Notes: a model not told the origin generated them from the sequence alone. Numbered from the stretch's first letter, positions 35,640 to 47,711 are shown. The stretch: DNA of 64,000 nucleotides from Neurospora tetraspora (GCF_033439725.1 NW_026944390.1:1550001-1614000); one strand, 5' to 3'. Numbers and translations are program-made.

Positions 35640-35841
35640 TGTGACGGCTGGTGCCGTCATGAGTCACATGGTTCAGGTGCAGGTTCTGGGCTTGGCTCCG
35701 GCTGCCTCCCAGTTAGGATACAAGAACCTCGCCTCTCCCATCAGCCTTCCTTTTTGGGATTTCTTCCTTCTTCAACTTCTTGTCTTTAGTCCAAGTTAGC
35801 GAAATGGTACAATCATCACACCGTCTAGCTACGCCGTGACA
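35640..35841. repeat. Short solo LTR-like insertion (202 bp)
   Basis: It begins TGTGACGGC and ends GCCGTGACA, with AATA on each side. The homologous 3' flank of copy B (near 48080) lacks it and reads AATGGAATACGCC, an empty site. The duplication is only 4 bp exactly, so a fifth base may have mutated. Confidence 0.7.
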
Positions 35842-35980
35842 AATACGTCATCTTGGCAACAGTAGAAGGTTACCAGAATTTACAAAATTCTTATAAATTT
35901 GCCTATCCTGCCAGACCCTTCTGGTGGCACGCTAGAAAAATGAAATAGAGAGAAAGAAATTGAGAAAGACAAGAAGTACA

Positions 35981-38900
35981 TTATATGTCTTGCGAGAAGC
36001 TAATAAACCAAACCGGTCCCGATCCGCTGCCGATAGATATCATCCGTCCCTGGAGGTCAAAACCAGACGATAGGTAAGAATCAAACAGACGGTAATTCGA
36101 TGGCAGCCAGAGTACGTTCTGGCCGTTGCAAGTAATCCAAGAACTATCCTGTCCCAATCCATAGCTATGGCTCTCTCGATTATCTAGTACAACTTGGCTT
36201 TTAATAGTTTCTGTATCTATTTTGATACGTCCAACGTTGGTACGTAGGTAGCGATTAGTACGGTCAAACGATATATCGGTTATCATAGTACTAGTATTAA
36301 TCGTTTGGAAGCAGCTCCCCGACGCCGGATCCCAGATCTTGATTGTCTTGTCCAACGAACCGGACGCAAGCCGCTGGCCATCAGGCGAGAATGCCACTGA
36401 GATAACGATGTCGCTATGGCCTTCTAGGGTCTGGAGGCAGCTCCCTGACGCCGGATCCCAGATCTTGATCGTCTTGTCCTCCGAACCGGACACAAGCCGC
36501 TGGCCATCAGGCGAGAATGCTATTGAGCTAACGAAGCCTTCTAGGGTCTGGAGGCAGCTCCCCGACGCCGGATCCCAGATCTTGATCGTCTTGTCCCCCG
36601 AACCAGACGCAAGCCGCTGGCCATCAGGCGAGAATGCTACTGAGATAACGATGTCGCTATGGCCTTCTAGGGTCTGGAGGCAGCTCCCTGACGCCGGATC
36701 CCAGATCTTGATCGTCTTGTCCAACGAACCGGACGCAAGCCGCTGGCCATCAGGCGAGAATGCCACCGAGCGAACGAGGTCACTATGGCCTTCTAGGGTC
36801 TGGAGGCATGCATTCCAATCCAATTCTACAGCCGGCTTAGTTCGAATCCATTCAGGTTCTTCTGCCCTGAAATTTCTCTTTATCAAGCTACTGCTTGGAG
36901 CAAATACAAGCGCTGAGATGTATGCTTGAAGTGGAGCTTGCTCTATTATTGATTTATAAGACAGAGCGAACCGGTAAGCATCCCAAACAAGCTTTGATAA
37001 CCGCGACTGATTATTACCTCCCTATATCTTTAATTAGACCAAGTTTCCAGTGAGGATTTAGACTTGTACTTACTAGCAGGCCCTCGAGCTTTCTAATAGC
37101 AACAACGCCCGCAGGCATAGCTTGAAATAGACTTAGAGCTTCGAGCCAGTAAAGGTACTTCGTCTTGAGAAATGTATAAACCCCGTTATCCTGTAAACAA
37201 TCATGCCGTTTTGTGTTCGTGCCAGAAATCGAGTCATACAAATGATCAACCCAATAGAGGCACGAGTACCGCACTGTCGCTAACGGGTCCGGATCCGGTA
37301 CTTGGACCTTGTCGCTCGGAAATCCCGGTGCGCTTAAGCCGTATATATCGCGTCGCAATACTGTAGACATGGCTTTAAGTGACCTGAAGAAGATGGTATA
37401 ATTCACATCTTCTTTCCCAGAAGGAAAAATCCACTTGAACGTCTCCTGAGAAGCTTGGTTACCAGCTTTATCAGAGGCATTACCAAGTAGAAAGTCCTTA
37501 GCTGATTGATGGACAAAATAGATGGTTCGTTCTCGTAGTGTTAGAAATGAACCACAAAGCCCTATAGTTGTTTCTAATGACTCGGAATCGTCGTAAGTGT
37601 TATCAAGCTCGTCGGCGAGAGTGGTTAGTTCTTCAAGGCTGATTGGCCGGCGAACAATGGTAACAATAGCAAGAAGGTGCTTGCAAAGATCGGATTCATC
37701 GAGCTGGCTCATATCCTCTCTCATCCGCGCATATAGAGCATCCAGCCCAGATGGAAACATGCGTAGCTTTTTTAGCGTAAACCCTTTCTGGACCTTCTCA
37801 AGCGCTTGACAGACTAACGCCACCCAAAGGAACGTATCTTGCGCATTGGAGCACAGGTAGTCCTGAACGGTCTTTTTTGTCCTTGGATCATACTTTTTCA
37901 GCCCTGCTAGGTCATCCACCTTGTGCAGGATAAATGCATTGACAGCTGCTGCGACGGATTTCGCATTTAGCTCCAGGGAGACCTTCACTTTATCTGCAGC
38001 TTTCTCCAACCGTTCCTCAATTTGCGGCCAATTACGGCTTGAGACCATCCACTTGACTCGAGATCCAGATGATGATTGCTGAGCAATTAAGTCGAGAAGC
38101 TGTGGCAGGTCTGTTGGAACGCACTCGTCAAGCGCGTCAATGATTAGGTAGGTCGTTCGGAGGCTTGGGTCTCGTAGGATGTTGGTGAAGATTCTCGACA
38201 GGGCGTCCCACGTATTTGCATCTTTGAAGAGGCCTTTGCCTGCACGGTCGTACTCACTCCGCACGTGTGAGAGGATAGATGGCTGCTGGTCGATAAGTAG
38301 ATAGATTAGGCCGCGCAGTACGGCGGTTGCATTGTTGATGCGAGAGTCGGTAGCTTGGCAGAAGAAGTAGGCCACATTGCAGTGGCGCGCGTTGGCAGTA
38401 TTGCCTTGATCCAGCTCATTGATGATGCCGCACAGCAACATAGTCTTCCCTTTGCCGGGGTCGCCCTTGATCCAGAGCAGTCGGTGCTGTGGGTCGTCAC
38501 GCCATTGTTGAAAGTCAGCGTTATTGAGGACCCAACGATACGAGTCCTGCAAAAGGCCGCCTTTCGTCCGTTCGATGCGGACTTTATCATCGCGAGGATC
38601 GGTAAGGCGCAAGTGCTTCAGGCATTGCTGGTCCTTCTCTGACATTGCACAGCTAACGAGCTGCTTAACATCAGACGCCAGTTGGTGATTGTTGTATGTT
38701 TGGGCGTCGTTTTGGAAGCAGTTCTCGGCCTCTCGGATAGCCCCCAAATCAGCTTTCCAGTCATCAAGCGCGATCATATCCCGCAGAAAGACTAAGCCGC
38801 GGTTGCGATAATAAGCGCAAACACTCTTAATCTGGTAAGAGAGGAGCGCTTTGTAGAGGCCAACAATTTGGATCTTCAATTCGCCTCTCATTCCATCGAG

Positions 38901-39770
38901 TTCGCTGATGTTGTTGGTGGGATCTTTGAGAAGGCTATTCGACAAATTCCAATACCAGTTCATTCTGTTAACAACGTAGTCGATCCCTTTGCGGTTGGCT
39001 TCGGTCGCTTTTATAGGATTGATGAATATCTGCAGAAGTTAGCATGTGAAGTACCACGCTCCAAGTAGACATACCTCTAAAGCGATACAAATGCCGGTCC
39101 AAGCGAGCGCAGCTTGGGGCACGGCCTGGATTGCCGCACTTATAGTGTTCTTTGCAGATAGAACGACATCTACAGCCACGCCAAGGCTCTCTTTCACCTT
39201 GACCTCCCTCTCAGTCTTGGCTAGGCCAGCATTGATAAGCTGGGTCATTTGGCGGCGCCTGTCCAAGGTGTTTTGGGCGATGGTGTTCGGCTGGGACTCG
39301 GGCACCGTTGAGCCGGGGCCATCCTGTAGCTGTCGGGACAGTATCTTCTCATATGCGTCCACCAATTTGACCTCTTCTTGTTTAAGCTCATTATAGGCAC
39401 GGTCCCAGAGCTGTATGGGTAAGCTGGTAGTAGTGTCATCTGCGCTAGCGGACGTCTCTGTGTTGGTAGGATTGGTAGCCGGAGCGGCTGGGGGTCGTGG
39501 AGTGGACGTCTCTATGTCGACGGAACCAGTAGCTGGAGCGGCTGAGAACCGTGAGGCGGACGTCTCTACGTCGGTGGAACTGGTAGCTGGAGCAGCTGGG
39601 GGTCGTGGGGTGGACGTAGAGGGAGTAACGGGGATGTGCTGTGTAGACGTCGGCAACTCGAGCAGAGGTTCAGGGCGAGACTGCTCTTGGTCCTTAGAAC
39701 CTTCTCTACTCTCCGTATTTCTGTCTCGCTTGAAATGCGTCGGGATCCACGAGCGGAATCGTCGACGCAT
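35981..39770 (-). CDS. NLR-type protein NACHT_N-NACHT-WD40, copy A
   Basis: Exons on the minus strand: 39770-39075, 39029-37074 and 37021-35981, with introns of 45 and 52 bp (GTATGT..CTGCAG, GTAAGT..ATATAG), giving 1230 residues. Residues 1-115 are a Pro/Ser/Thr-rich leader with three ETS-type repeats. Then comes a NACHT_N-type domain (from LWDRAYNELKQEE). The NACHT ATPase has P-loop GDPGKGKT near 421 and Walker B TYLIIDALDE near 525. A linker with DAYRFALSYKSIIEQAPL leads to four near-identical WD40 repeats and a non-repeat tail. This is the NWD family to which Podospora het-d/e/r belong, but without an N-terminal HET domain. Ligand binding by the WD repeats would drive oligomerisation and cell death. 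No stop or frameshift was seen, so it may be functional. Confidence 0.88.
36310..36800 (-). repeat. High-identity WD40 units of copy A
   Basis: Four units of about 126 bp (one shortened by loss of six codons, reading LEGFVSS) encode SVAFSPDGQRLASGS..DKTIKIWDPASG. They are almost identical in DNA; differences cluster in the codons after GH and before the D of DKTIKIW, as in rapidly evolving recognition surfaces. Confidence 0.85.
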
Positions 39771-40150
39771 CGTAGCTTTGAGGAAGGAATGTCTTGACTG
39801 CGGTGAGGATGCTATGGTTGATGATTAATGAATCGAGTTTATGAAAGTGCCGGGAATTCCTCTCTCCTGCCATCTAGGACAAAATAAGGAAAAGAAACTA
39901 GAACACTGTGTTTTCTCGAAGCCATGATGGAGCATGGGGCTTTCTGTGTTGTTACTTTGTCAGGCGCAGGATGGCTGGCGGCTCCCTCCCAACTACACGC
40001 CAATCACCCAAAGGACATTGCTTTTTTGAGGCTGAGCATTCATGGACCCGGAAGGTTCAGGGCGCCAAATTAATTGCCTGGGTTGGGCTAGGGTCGTGGC
40101 TTTCCCTCACGGTTTACAGGATTGGCAATAGTGTACCAAGCAGCGGGCGT
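39771..40150 (-). promoter_or_regulatory. Shared NLR/HET upstream module, copy A
   Basis: Read on the minus strand it matches the DNA just upstream of HET copy 1 (26460-26690), including the TTTCTTTTCCTTATTTTGTCC region and GGAATTCCCGGCACTTT. The distal part is shorter than in the other copies. The site of the extra ATG in HET copy 1 reads ATA here. Confidence 0.65.
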
Positions 40151-40837
40151 GGCGCAGGTAGGGCTGTAAATCCGAGTGGAACCTGCAAATTGCAGTAGAG
40201 CTTAGGCTGCCAGTGCTGTCAACAACCAAGCCGTTGCGATAACCAGTGTCCTTAAGCGGACAATGCGTTGATGCCTTACTTTTCATTTCCTTTGGGACCT
40301 GTGGGCGCATGGAACCGACGCCAAGCGGCGATCGCATCAACAGTAAGACATAAAGCAGCGGTTCATACTACCAAAGAAATGCTTTCGTTGAAGTCCAAGG
40401 TTCAGCTACCGGAAGAGGAGCTGATATTGTATCACGGGCAAAGGGTATATGGTAGATGTAAATATGTGTAATTGCACGAAGGAGAAAGGAGGAGAGTGTC
40501 GACGAGTGCCCAGAAGACTAGCCTTATGAAGGCAGTCCAGCTGTGGACCCTAGTAGGTCCACGGCAGGAGGCCGCCATTGGCCAGTCACATGCAACACAT
40601 GCGACACAGGCTAACCCTGTGACATATTGTGCTTTGACAAACGTTAATGTGGCTAGCCGCAGTGTCAGGACGGTCAACTTTTCTCGTAATCCGCCCAATT
40701 ATATTCATCCTTTTACCATCTTGCCTCCGTCCGAACGATATGGATATGGGAGCTGGTGGTTCAGTTTTTTGACCCTACCACGTGATTAAAAGACCCGTTT
40801 CATATCCTTCCCACTCCCATACACAAGCAGCCATATG
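40151..40837. repeat. Dispersed accessory repeats shared with the 59.9-61.4 kb region
   Basis: 40150-40265 resembles 59885-60000 (TGCAAATTGCAGTAGAGCTTA). 40650-40800 resembles 61265-61440 (TAGCCGCAGTGTCRGGACGG through CCACGTGATTAAAAGACCC). A third partial copy is at 60240-60336. No gene is seen. Confidence 0.7.
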
Positions 40838-40977
40838 GAGGACTATCTATGGGAGCCGTTTTTTGGATGACTCAGCCAAAAACGCCGCCCCCGTTTCTAG
40901 AACCGTTTTCCCATTGCCTTCGCCGTCGAGTGCACCGTTCCACTTACGCCAAGCCCAGCTGAGTAGGCTAGGCATAC
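40838..40977. repeat. Dispersed repeat, copy 2
   Basis: It is nearly identical to 22475-22623. It ends CATAC, the target duplication of the adjoining solo LTR; after the LTR the repeat resumes with CATACACTACACAA. Confidence 0.85.
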
Positions 40978-41111
40978 TGTTGGTGGGTCCGTGCCCTGCC
41001 CAGACCACCACTGTCTAGCCTTCCAGACCCGCCAGTCTCTCATCCTCTCCATAGAACACACACATCAATCAACCGTATACACGCTTGCTCTTGTTGGTTC
41101 GTGATCTCACA
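40978..41111 (+). repeat. Solo LTR of the Copia family (134 bp)
   Basis: It begins TGTTGGTGGG, ends GATCTCACA and is flanked by CATAC (40973-40977, 41112-41116). It matches the LTRs at 1759 and 7544 in the opposite orientation, with an internal shortening. It is much less RIP-affected than the full-length copy. Confidence 0.85.
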
Positions 41112-41572
41112 CATACACTACACAAGGTACTTACCCCTGCCATTTACCCCTGACTCCTACTCCATATACTTAGTACTTCTAACTGGGAGGTGTGGTTGGC
41201 TTTTGGGAGGTGTGGTTGGCTTTGGTGAACACTTTTCTCCGTACGTATATCCCTTCAGGCGAGTCAGAAGGGCCTCAAGATATAAATTGCGTCTTTACCC
41301 TCAGGTTCCCGACCGAACCAAACAAGCACACTTTTGTCCCATTCTCATTGCATTCACTGTATATCCATTCTTCCCAGTTGATTCTACCGCATGAATTACG
41401 GCCCCTACGTTGCGAGGGTTGCGTTGGTTTTTCATATGAAACCCTCCTTCCGAGTTTTCTAATGAATTTCTCCTCCCAAACATACTGAGCTCGTTAGCTA
41501 TTGCAGCTTGAGAGGGTATTGTTTGAGTCTCACGGTGCCGATCACACTCCATCCATATGCAATACGGAAGGG
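41112..41572. other. Flank of the DUF3435 relic
   Basis: GGGAGGTGTGGTTGGCTTT is tandemly repeated near 41190-41222. No gene is seen; part may be the former promoter of the recombinase. Confidence 0.4.
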
Positions 41573-43370
41573 ATGGAGCTACAAAAACCGCCGATACCGC
41601 CGACTGTATCCGACGACGAAGAACGGAAAAGAAGAGCATTTGCCGACGTCGACGAATTTACGGTAACAACACATGAGCGTTCGCTTTGTAAGAAGACCAA
41701 AGCCGAGCGAGAACGCGCGTGGCGTCTATGGAATAGGTATGTACCTTATCATTTTGCTGTTTTCTTTGATATTGCGTACTAATGCTTTTTAGATTTGTCA
41801 TAGAAGTGTTACAATTAACACAAAAAGAGGCTGATAAGGTTTGGTTTGGTGTGTGCCAAAATAAGAAAAAGTCCATTGCTATTTGCAAGAGCTTTCTGGC
41901 TGACTATACACGCTATGCAAGATGTAGGCGTCTGTATATAGACGGTACCGAGGAATAGAAGGAGGTAGTAATAGTTCAATTAGTAGTGACTATTATTACT
42001 TTGTGGAAGCATATAGTAGCTCAAGCCGATGCTATAGTGCTCGCGAAAAGAAGGGATCAAGATTCAAATGAAGATTCAGACGAAGATTCTGAATAATGGA
42101 TATTGCTTGGCAACCGTGGGAAGGCCCGTGGAGAGGTTATCTAGGTAGATTTCCTCTTTACCTATACCGATATTGTATACTAATATTTCTTCTTACAATA
42201 GATCTAATCAATTCTTGTACAAAAGTTTAACCTATTATGCAAATAAATATTTGAGAAAACCGAAGCTACAACAGACGATATTCTGCTTATTCTTAGTACT
42301 TTGTGGGAACGCGCAGTCGATATACCTTGTGATCCTAGACATCGGCTTGCCTTTCATACATTGGTGCTTATAGGAAGCATTGGCTTTCGGCCTGGCACTT
42401 ATGAGAACATGCTTTATCGACAAGTCAAGCTACTTGTCGTTCGCGATCCGGATACAAAACAGCCAAGGCTTGTTGCTGAGATCACGATCAATCAAAATAA
42501 GCTATCGGCTAACAAAATTGATAAGGGGGCAGATGTGTATGTATTCTTGCCTTTAACCGTTGATCCAAACTAACACTTTTCTAGGGTGACCTTTTCTGCT
42601 ACTATGGTACCATGCTAGATCGTTTGTTTAGTTACGTTTGTAGCTATTCAAGCTCTACATGATGATGCCTTCGAAACAGAGTTTTCGTCCTTCGACGAAT
42701 TACTTCAGCGTCCAAACTTGGAAGATGTTGATTGCATTGAACTTAGGTGGAAGGATGGGATGCAGGAAAAGCCTATCTTTCCCTTAAAGTACTACAAATA
42801 TCTGGAACTTTGGAACCGGACATGGTTGGTAGCGGGCAACAGAAACACTCTCCGGCCCTATGCGCTGCGAATCGGCGGTGGAAATAAAATTGATGGTAAG
42901 AACCCTTTACCCGTTTCCCTTACTATTTTGCTTACAATTCTTACACAAGGTTCCCTTACATCCGCTATTCGAAACCACATCCTGAGCCATAACATAAAAA
43001 CATTCAAAACCTCTTACCAAGCGAGGCATATTCCACACAATTTGATGTCATTCGTTTTCGATAGTACATCTGAAGACGATTCCAAGCTATTCAAGCTATT
43101 GGCCTCCGCATCCTTGCGCAGGGATGACAAAGCACCGCTTTATCCGACAGCGGCTACGCTAGAAACGTTTGAAAATCGCGAGGATATGAAAGCAATTCGC
43201 GCACAGCGTCGTCACTTCCGAGAAGAGCTCAAACTCTCTGCAGACGATAGAGAGGTAAAGCAACTTACCGCAAAAATTGGAAATCTACGGACGGTATTAT
43301 CAAACTTGGCTGTCAAGCAGGCTCGAGAAAACTACTTCGCTGAAGTTGATTCCCTTATTGTTACCATGCT
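41573..43370 (+). pseudogene. DUF3435 tyrosine recombinase relic (Starship captain-like)
   Basis: A start region (MELQKPPIPP) is followed by an intron (41737-41792) and by the DUF3435 layout: TDDILLILSTLWER, GSIGFRPGTYENMLYRQVKLLVVRD, then after 42600 a region ending LRPYALRIGGGNKIDG, an intron (about 42897-42950), and SLTSAIRNHILSH..SYQARH, a degraded catalytic segment (R, H and Y visible), then the charged C-terminal helices. Six in-frame stops (41956 TAG, 42094 TAA, 42205 TAA, 42244 TAA, 42571 TAA, 42615 TAG) can each come from CAA or CAG by one C-to-T change, as RIP makes. DUF3435 recombinases mobilise Starship giant elements, usually as the first gene at one end. This copy is dead. Confidence 0.78.
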
Positions 43371-43374
43371 CTTG

Positions 43375-43480
43375 GTACTTGTCTTGCCCTTGGTCCTGCT
43401 CCTCGTCTTGCTCGTCCTGCTCCTCGTCCTGCTCCTCATCCTGCTCCTCGTCCTGCTCCTCATCCTGCTCTTCGTTTTCT
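43375..43480 (+). repeat. 12-bp simple repeat at the end of the recombinase frame
   Basis: Units of CCTGCTCCTCGT/CAT repeat about eight times. They make the open frame end in an artificial leucine-valine tract, which should not be read as membrane helices. Confidence 0.85.
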
Positions 43481-43723
43481 TCATAGTCCCTCCCTTTAGT
43501 ATCGTTATTGCCAGCAACATTGCTAATATTTTGAGACTGACCAAAATGTTGCCTTTTGCTATGTAGTAGAAGGGTGGCGTTTAATTGCATTCACGATCAA
43601 TTACTGTCTTTAATGCAATACTCTACATACATGAAAATGATCCGTATCACCAAGATCTATTTTTGTAGGAGGAAAGATTATGAAAGGGTGACTCGAGATG
43701 GAGTTGTCCTCCAAGCCTGCCTC

Positions 43724-46329
43724 TTAGGATGCAAGGCTGAGTAGCTTAACAACCGCCTTATGCCCATTTTTTGCCGCCATATATAGCGCTGTCTGTCCAT
43801 TCTTATCCTTAGCACCTGCGTCAACCTTGCCAGTATCGAGAAGCAGCTTAACAACCGCCTCATGCCCATTCTCTGCCGCCATATATAGCGCTGTCCGTCC
43901 ATCCTTATCCTGAGCATCTGCATCAACCTTGCCAGTATCGAGAAGCAGCTTAATAACCGCTTCCTGCCTATTCTCTACCGCCATATGCAGCGCTGTCTGT
44001 CCATTCTCATTCTTAGCACCTGCATCAACCTTGCTAGTATCGAGAAGTAGCTGAACGACTACCTTATACCCAGTTATCACCGCTTGATACAGCGCTGTCT
44101 GTCCAGCCCCATCCTCAGGATCTGTGTCAACCTTGCCAGTATCGAGAAGCAGCTTAACGATCGCTTTATAGTCTTTTTGCGCCGCAAACCACTGCACCGT
44201 CCGTAGCTCCTCCTTATGCAAGTTGACCTTGCCGGTGTCGAGAAGCAATTTTACGACTGTCCTATGCCCGTTTCCTGCCGCCAAGCATAAAAGCGTCCAT
44301 TGGCCCTTGTCCTCAATAAGTTTATTTACCATTGTTTCCTTTGCATCTTCCTTTTCTGAATCTTCGGGACCTAGGCAAGTCTTTCTTAGGTTGCCCATGC
44401 TCCTCAATGCCCTCTCAAGAACCGCCGTTTCTTCCCGAAGATTCTTCACTACAACTCCATACTGTTTCACTTCTTGTAATACCAATCTGACATTCCGTAT
44501 CCTAGTCACCGCCTTTAGACAACCTTCCAACTCTGTCTTTGAATGCTCTAGTACTGGAATACTTGTCAAGTAGTCATGGTTGTTTTTATCTTGCTGCCTG
44601 TCTGGATCTATATCCCAAGCCCAGATAAGTAGAAAATTGTGTGGAAAGACTGTTATCGATTGTAAAAGTTCTGACCACTTGATATCTCCGGTCGTAGCTT
44701 GTGAATCGCCTGCTGGGGAAACTGCAATCATTATAACCGCCCAGTGATCGTTGTATGGCCTGAGGATCGTAGGTCTCGACGCTCCTTGAAGAAGGTAGAT
44801 GAGATCTCCTTTTTGGACGGATTTTACCATGGTCGGGAGGGTCCAGCAAAAGCCCCATGCTTCCTTCACGCAAATATAGCTGGGGGCATTCCTCCAAGTA
44901 ATGACCACTTCTTGTCTGTCTTCCCAAATAGTATTTCTCGTGACCGAGGACACTTCGCCAAGAATGCAGCCCTTGCCCTCAATGACGGCAATTTCCTTAT
45001 CGTCCGAAAGGTCTACAGAGACCAATTCAGATAAGAGGAAGTGGATGAGTTTGTTGAAGAGTTGTTTCCACGAAATGTTGTAGTCGGCGAATAATCCTGC
45101 TGCGGTTGGATTATCAGAGCTCATACCGAGTAAGGCATATACTTTATCGAGACGATCCGTAGCTTCGCGGGTGTGGTACATCTCTATCAATTCGCCTAGA
45201 GGGCGTATGTTAAGAGAAAAGTTGTCCGCCTGACTGGTTGCGTAGACGTATTTGGGCCGGAAGATTGCGCCCCGTATGAGGTAGGTTACCGAAAGGATTT
45301 GAGCCCACAAGTCTGCGGGGAGTTCATTGGACAGGTTCAATGCTCAGGCCTGAGCAGAATGCAAATCCGTCAACCTCAGCAGAACCACACTTGATCAGGA
45401 TATGGCGAGCCGCGGCAACTTCCTGAAGCACCTGCATCAATCTGTCAGTTTCCTTAGTCATAATACTTTGACATCGGTTCCCTTACCCAGATGCGCTGAA
45501 ACCACGGTCGTTCAAGCAGTGTAAGGATTCCCCCTTTATTGTATAATCGTCTTTTAGAAAGCTCGGCTGCGATGCGTATTTCTTCGAGCGCTTGGTCGCT
45601 ACCGGCTGCCTCCTTTCCAAGCCAAACAATTACGCGACTTGCTTTAGCGTAGATCTTCGCCATAGATTGAACTTGGTGTCCTCTTTCTTCGTTGTCTCCT
45701 TGGTTGATGCAAATAGCATCTATCCATATAGTTCGTTGAATGGAGTGATCTCGAAGATGTAACAGCGCTGCGTAAAGGTTTTCCCTGACGGTGAAGGCGC
45801 ACCCGTTTATAAAGATGGAACAAGGGTTGGCCTCGGAGCCCCACACGTAGGATAAGGCCTCGTACGGACGAGTGCCTTTTGAGTCCAATGTGGTGCAGAA
45901 GAGCCGACAGTGTATTGCGGTGTCCTCGTTTTCATGCGGCAATAGTTGAAGCAAGCGAACATGGCCACGTGCCAGGAGAACGTTGTAATACAGATTCTTT
46001 ACAGGTGTTAGCGTTATTCTGAAATGTCGTAGGAGGAAAAGAAATAAGCCTACTTCCACCTGCTTCGGCCTTTTGTTATCCATGCAGACCAATTTAGATA
46101 GGAAGAAGTAGATGAGTTTGTTGAAGAATTGTTTCCACGAAATCTTGTAGCCGGCGGACGTCTCTGTATCGGCAGAACCGGTAGCTGGAGCGGCTGGGAG
46201 CCCGGGGGCGGGCATACGGGTAGCGGACATAGCGGTGGCGGCGGAGATTTGTTGCAAAGGTGCAGGGCGAGACTGCTCTTGGCCCTTATCATCTTCCCAA
46301 CCCTCCGTATTGTGCAGTCGTTGAGACAT
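43724..46329 (-). pseudogene. HET-domain ankyrin-repeat gene, copy 2 (frameshifted)
   Basis: Exon 1 (46329-45487) encodes the shared leader and HET domain (YEALSYVWGS, IWIDAICINQ, RPWFQRIW). After a 55-bp intron exon 2 starts at 45431. A 2-bp deletion near 45345, relative to copy 1, shifts the frame and brings a TGA within a few codons; the rest is open from 45343 to the stop at 43724 with six ankyrin repeats. Copy 2 keeps CAA where copy 1 has the nonsense TAA, and has no LTR. Its leader contains an extra block reading YKISWKQFFNKLIYFFLSKL that duplicates a segment from further down the same gene (near 45020-45090). Function, if it were intact, would be as for copy 1. Confidence 0.83.
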
Positions 46330-47040
46330 CGTAGCTTTAAGGAACGAAGGTCTTGAGCGAGGCGACGTAGATGAGGCACTCAAGGATGATCGTATTGTCC
46401 TGGAGGCAGCGAATGCTATATAGTTGACGATCAATGGATTGAGTTTGTAAAAATGCTGCAGATTCTTCTATCCTGTCCCCAAGGACAAAATAAAAAGAAA
46501 CTGGAGCACTATGTTTTCTCAAGGCTATGGTGGAGCATGAGGCGTCGTGGAGTCTGTTTCTGTTTCACTATATTAGGCGTAGGATGGCTGGCGGCTCCCT
46601 TCAATTATATACCAATAGTTCAAAGGATAAGGATATTTCTCTTTAGAGGCGGGGCATTCTGGACCCAGAGACTTCAGGGCGCCAATCAATAAACTCGACT
46701 TGGGCGAGGGTCGTGGCTTTCTGTCACGGGATCTACAGGATTGGCAATAGTGTACCAGTAGCGGCCTAGTAGCTTGCACTATTTATGGGGCCGTGGCGCG
46801 GGTAGGGCTCAGCTTTTCAGCTTTTCCCGAATGTCACGAGCGATGTGGTTACGAGAGATAAAGCTGAACACGTTGATTCCAGGTCTATAGTAGAATGACA
46901 AGATAAAGAAGAAAAAGAGGGAAACATGCAAAGACGCGCCTGGCGCCCAGGGTTTCAACCCAGGGCTCAGATGGCCGGTGCACGCGGCACGACATCATGT
47001 GCACGTCCCGCCGTGCCGGGACCCATCCGTCAATGTCGTG
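46330..47040 (-). promoter_or_regulatory. Shared NLR/HET upstream module, copy in front of HET copy 2
   Basis: Minus-strand upstream DNA collinear with 51938-52640 and 26090-26694. It contains the GCTGAGCCCTACCCGCGCC and GGTTTCAACCCAGG-type words. No extra upstream ATG. Confidence 0.65.
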
Positions 47041-47093
47041 ACACCGAACATCGTTCGTTATACAGCGTTATAGTTTCCAATCCTCCTCTAATC

Positions 47094-47710
47094 TTAACCC
47101 TCCAAGGCCCAGTCACCTTCCTCCATATCGGAGTCAAGGTCGAGATCATCATCCTCCTCCTCGCTGCTCATCCGATCAAGTTCATTTTGCAATAATTCTA
47201 TGAGCTTCTCCTGAGTGTTCTCGAGGACCTTTGCTACGATGTAGTGATAGTAAGTTTCTAGTTCCTCATCTAACTTTTTGCTGCTCGTTTGCTTACTTTG
47301 TCTCTAAGCAGATTCTTGGCCTTCATATAATCGCAACAATGCTCGATCGCATAGTCTTTCACCGCTTTGGCCATTTGCGGGGAGAGTTCACAGCTGGGGT
47401 GGGCGGGGATGGGAGGTGGGACGAGGACGGTTCCGTCCGGTCTGGTTATAGTACGCGTGGATATACCCGCGATGCCCGTAATTATAGTAATGGTGAGGCC
47501 TATGGCTCCCGTGCCCGTAGTCTCTATAGCAATCTAGGATTACTAGGTTGGCGCTTTAGGTATAACTGTAATAGTGGAAGGGGCACTTGTAGGAATGGGA
47601 GATTTTTTGTCCGCATCCGTATCCGCTAAAGAGAGCCTAGCGTAGTATTGAGCCAGAAAGTCCTTTTCGGATTGCGGATGAGACAGGTAAACGGGGTTAG
47701 TATGATCCAT
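47094..47710 (-). pseudogene. Unrecognised gene relic, copy 1
   Basis: The minus frame starts MDHTNPVYLSHPQSEKDFLA and later reads GTGAIGLTITIITGIAG, VPPPIPAHPSCELSPQM and, after a probable short intron, an acidic coiled tail ending DMEEGDWALEG. Stops at 47543-47545, 47540-47542 and 47534-47536 (TAG, TAA, TAG) fit CAG/CAA changed by RIP. The second copy is at 52678-53292. The small glycine/threonine segment followed by helices gives no family. It lies divergent-free, in the same direction, just upstream of the HET gene module. Confidence 0.6.
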
Positions 47711-47711
47711 T

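Noticed and set aside
36339-36929. 196-codon plus-strand frame across the WD40 array
   Set aside because: A shadow of the repeated minus-strand WD40 units.
43370-43566. Hydrophobic leucine-valine tail as membrane helices of the recombinase
   Set aside because: It is produced by a 12-bp simple repeat; the opposite strand would give an Asp/Glu tract instead.
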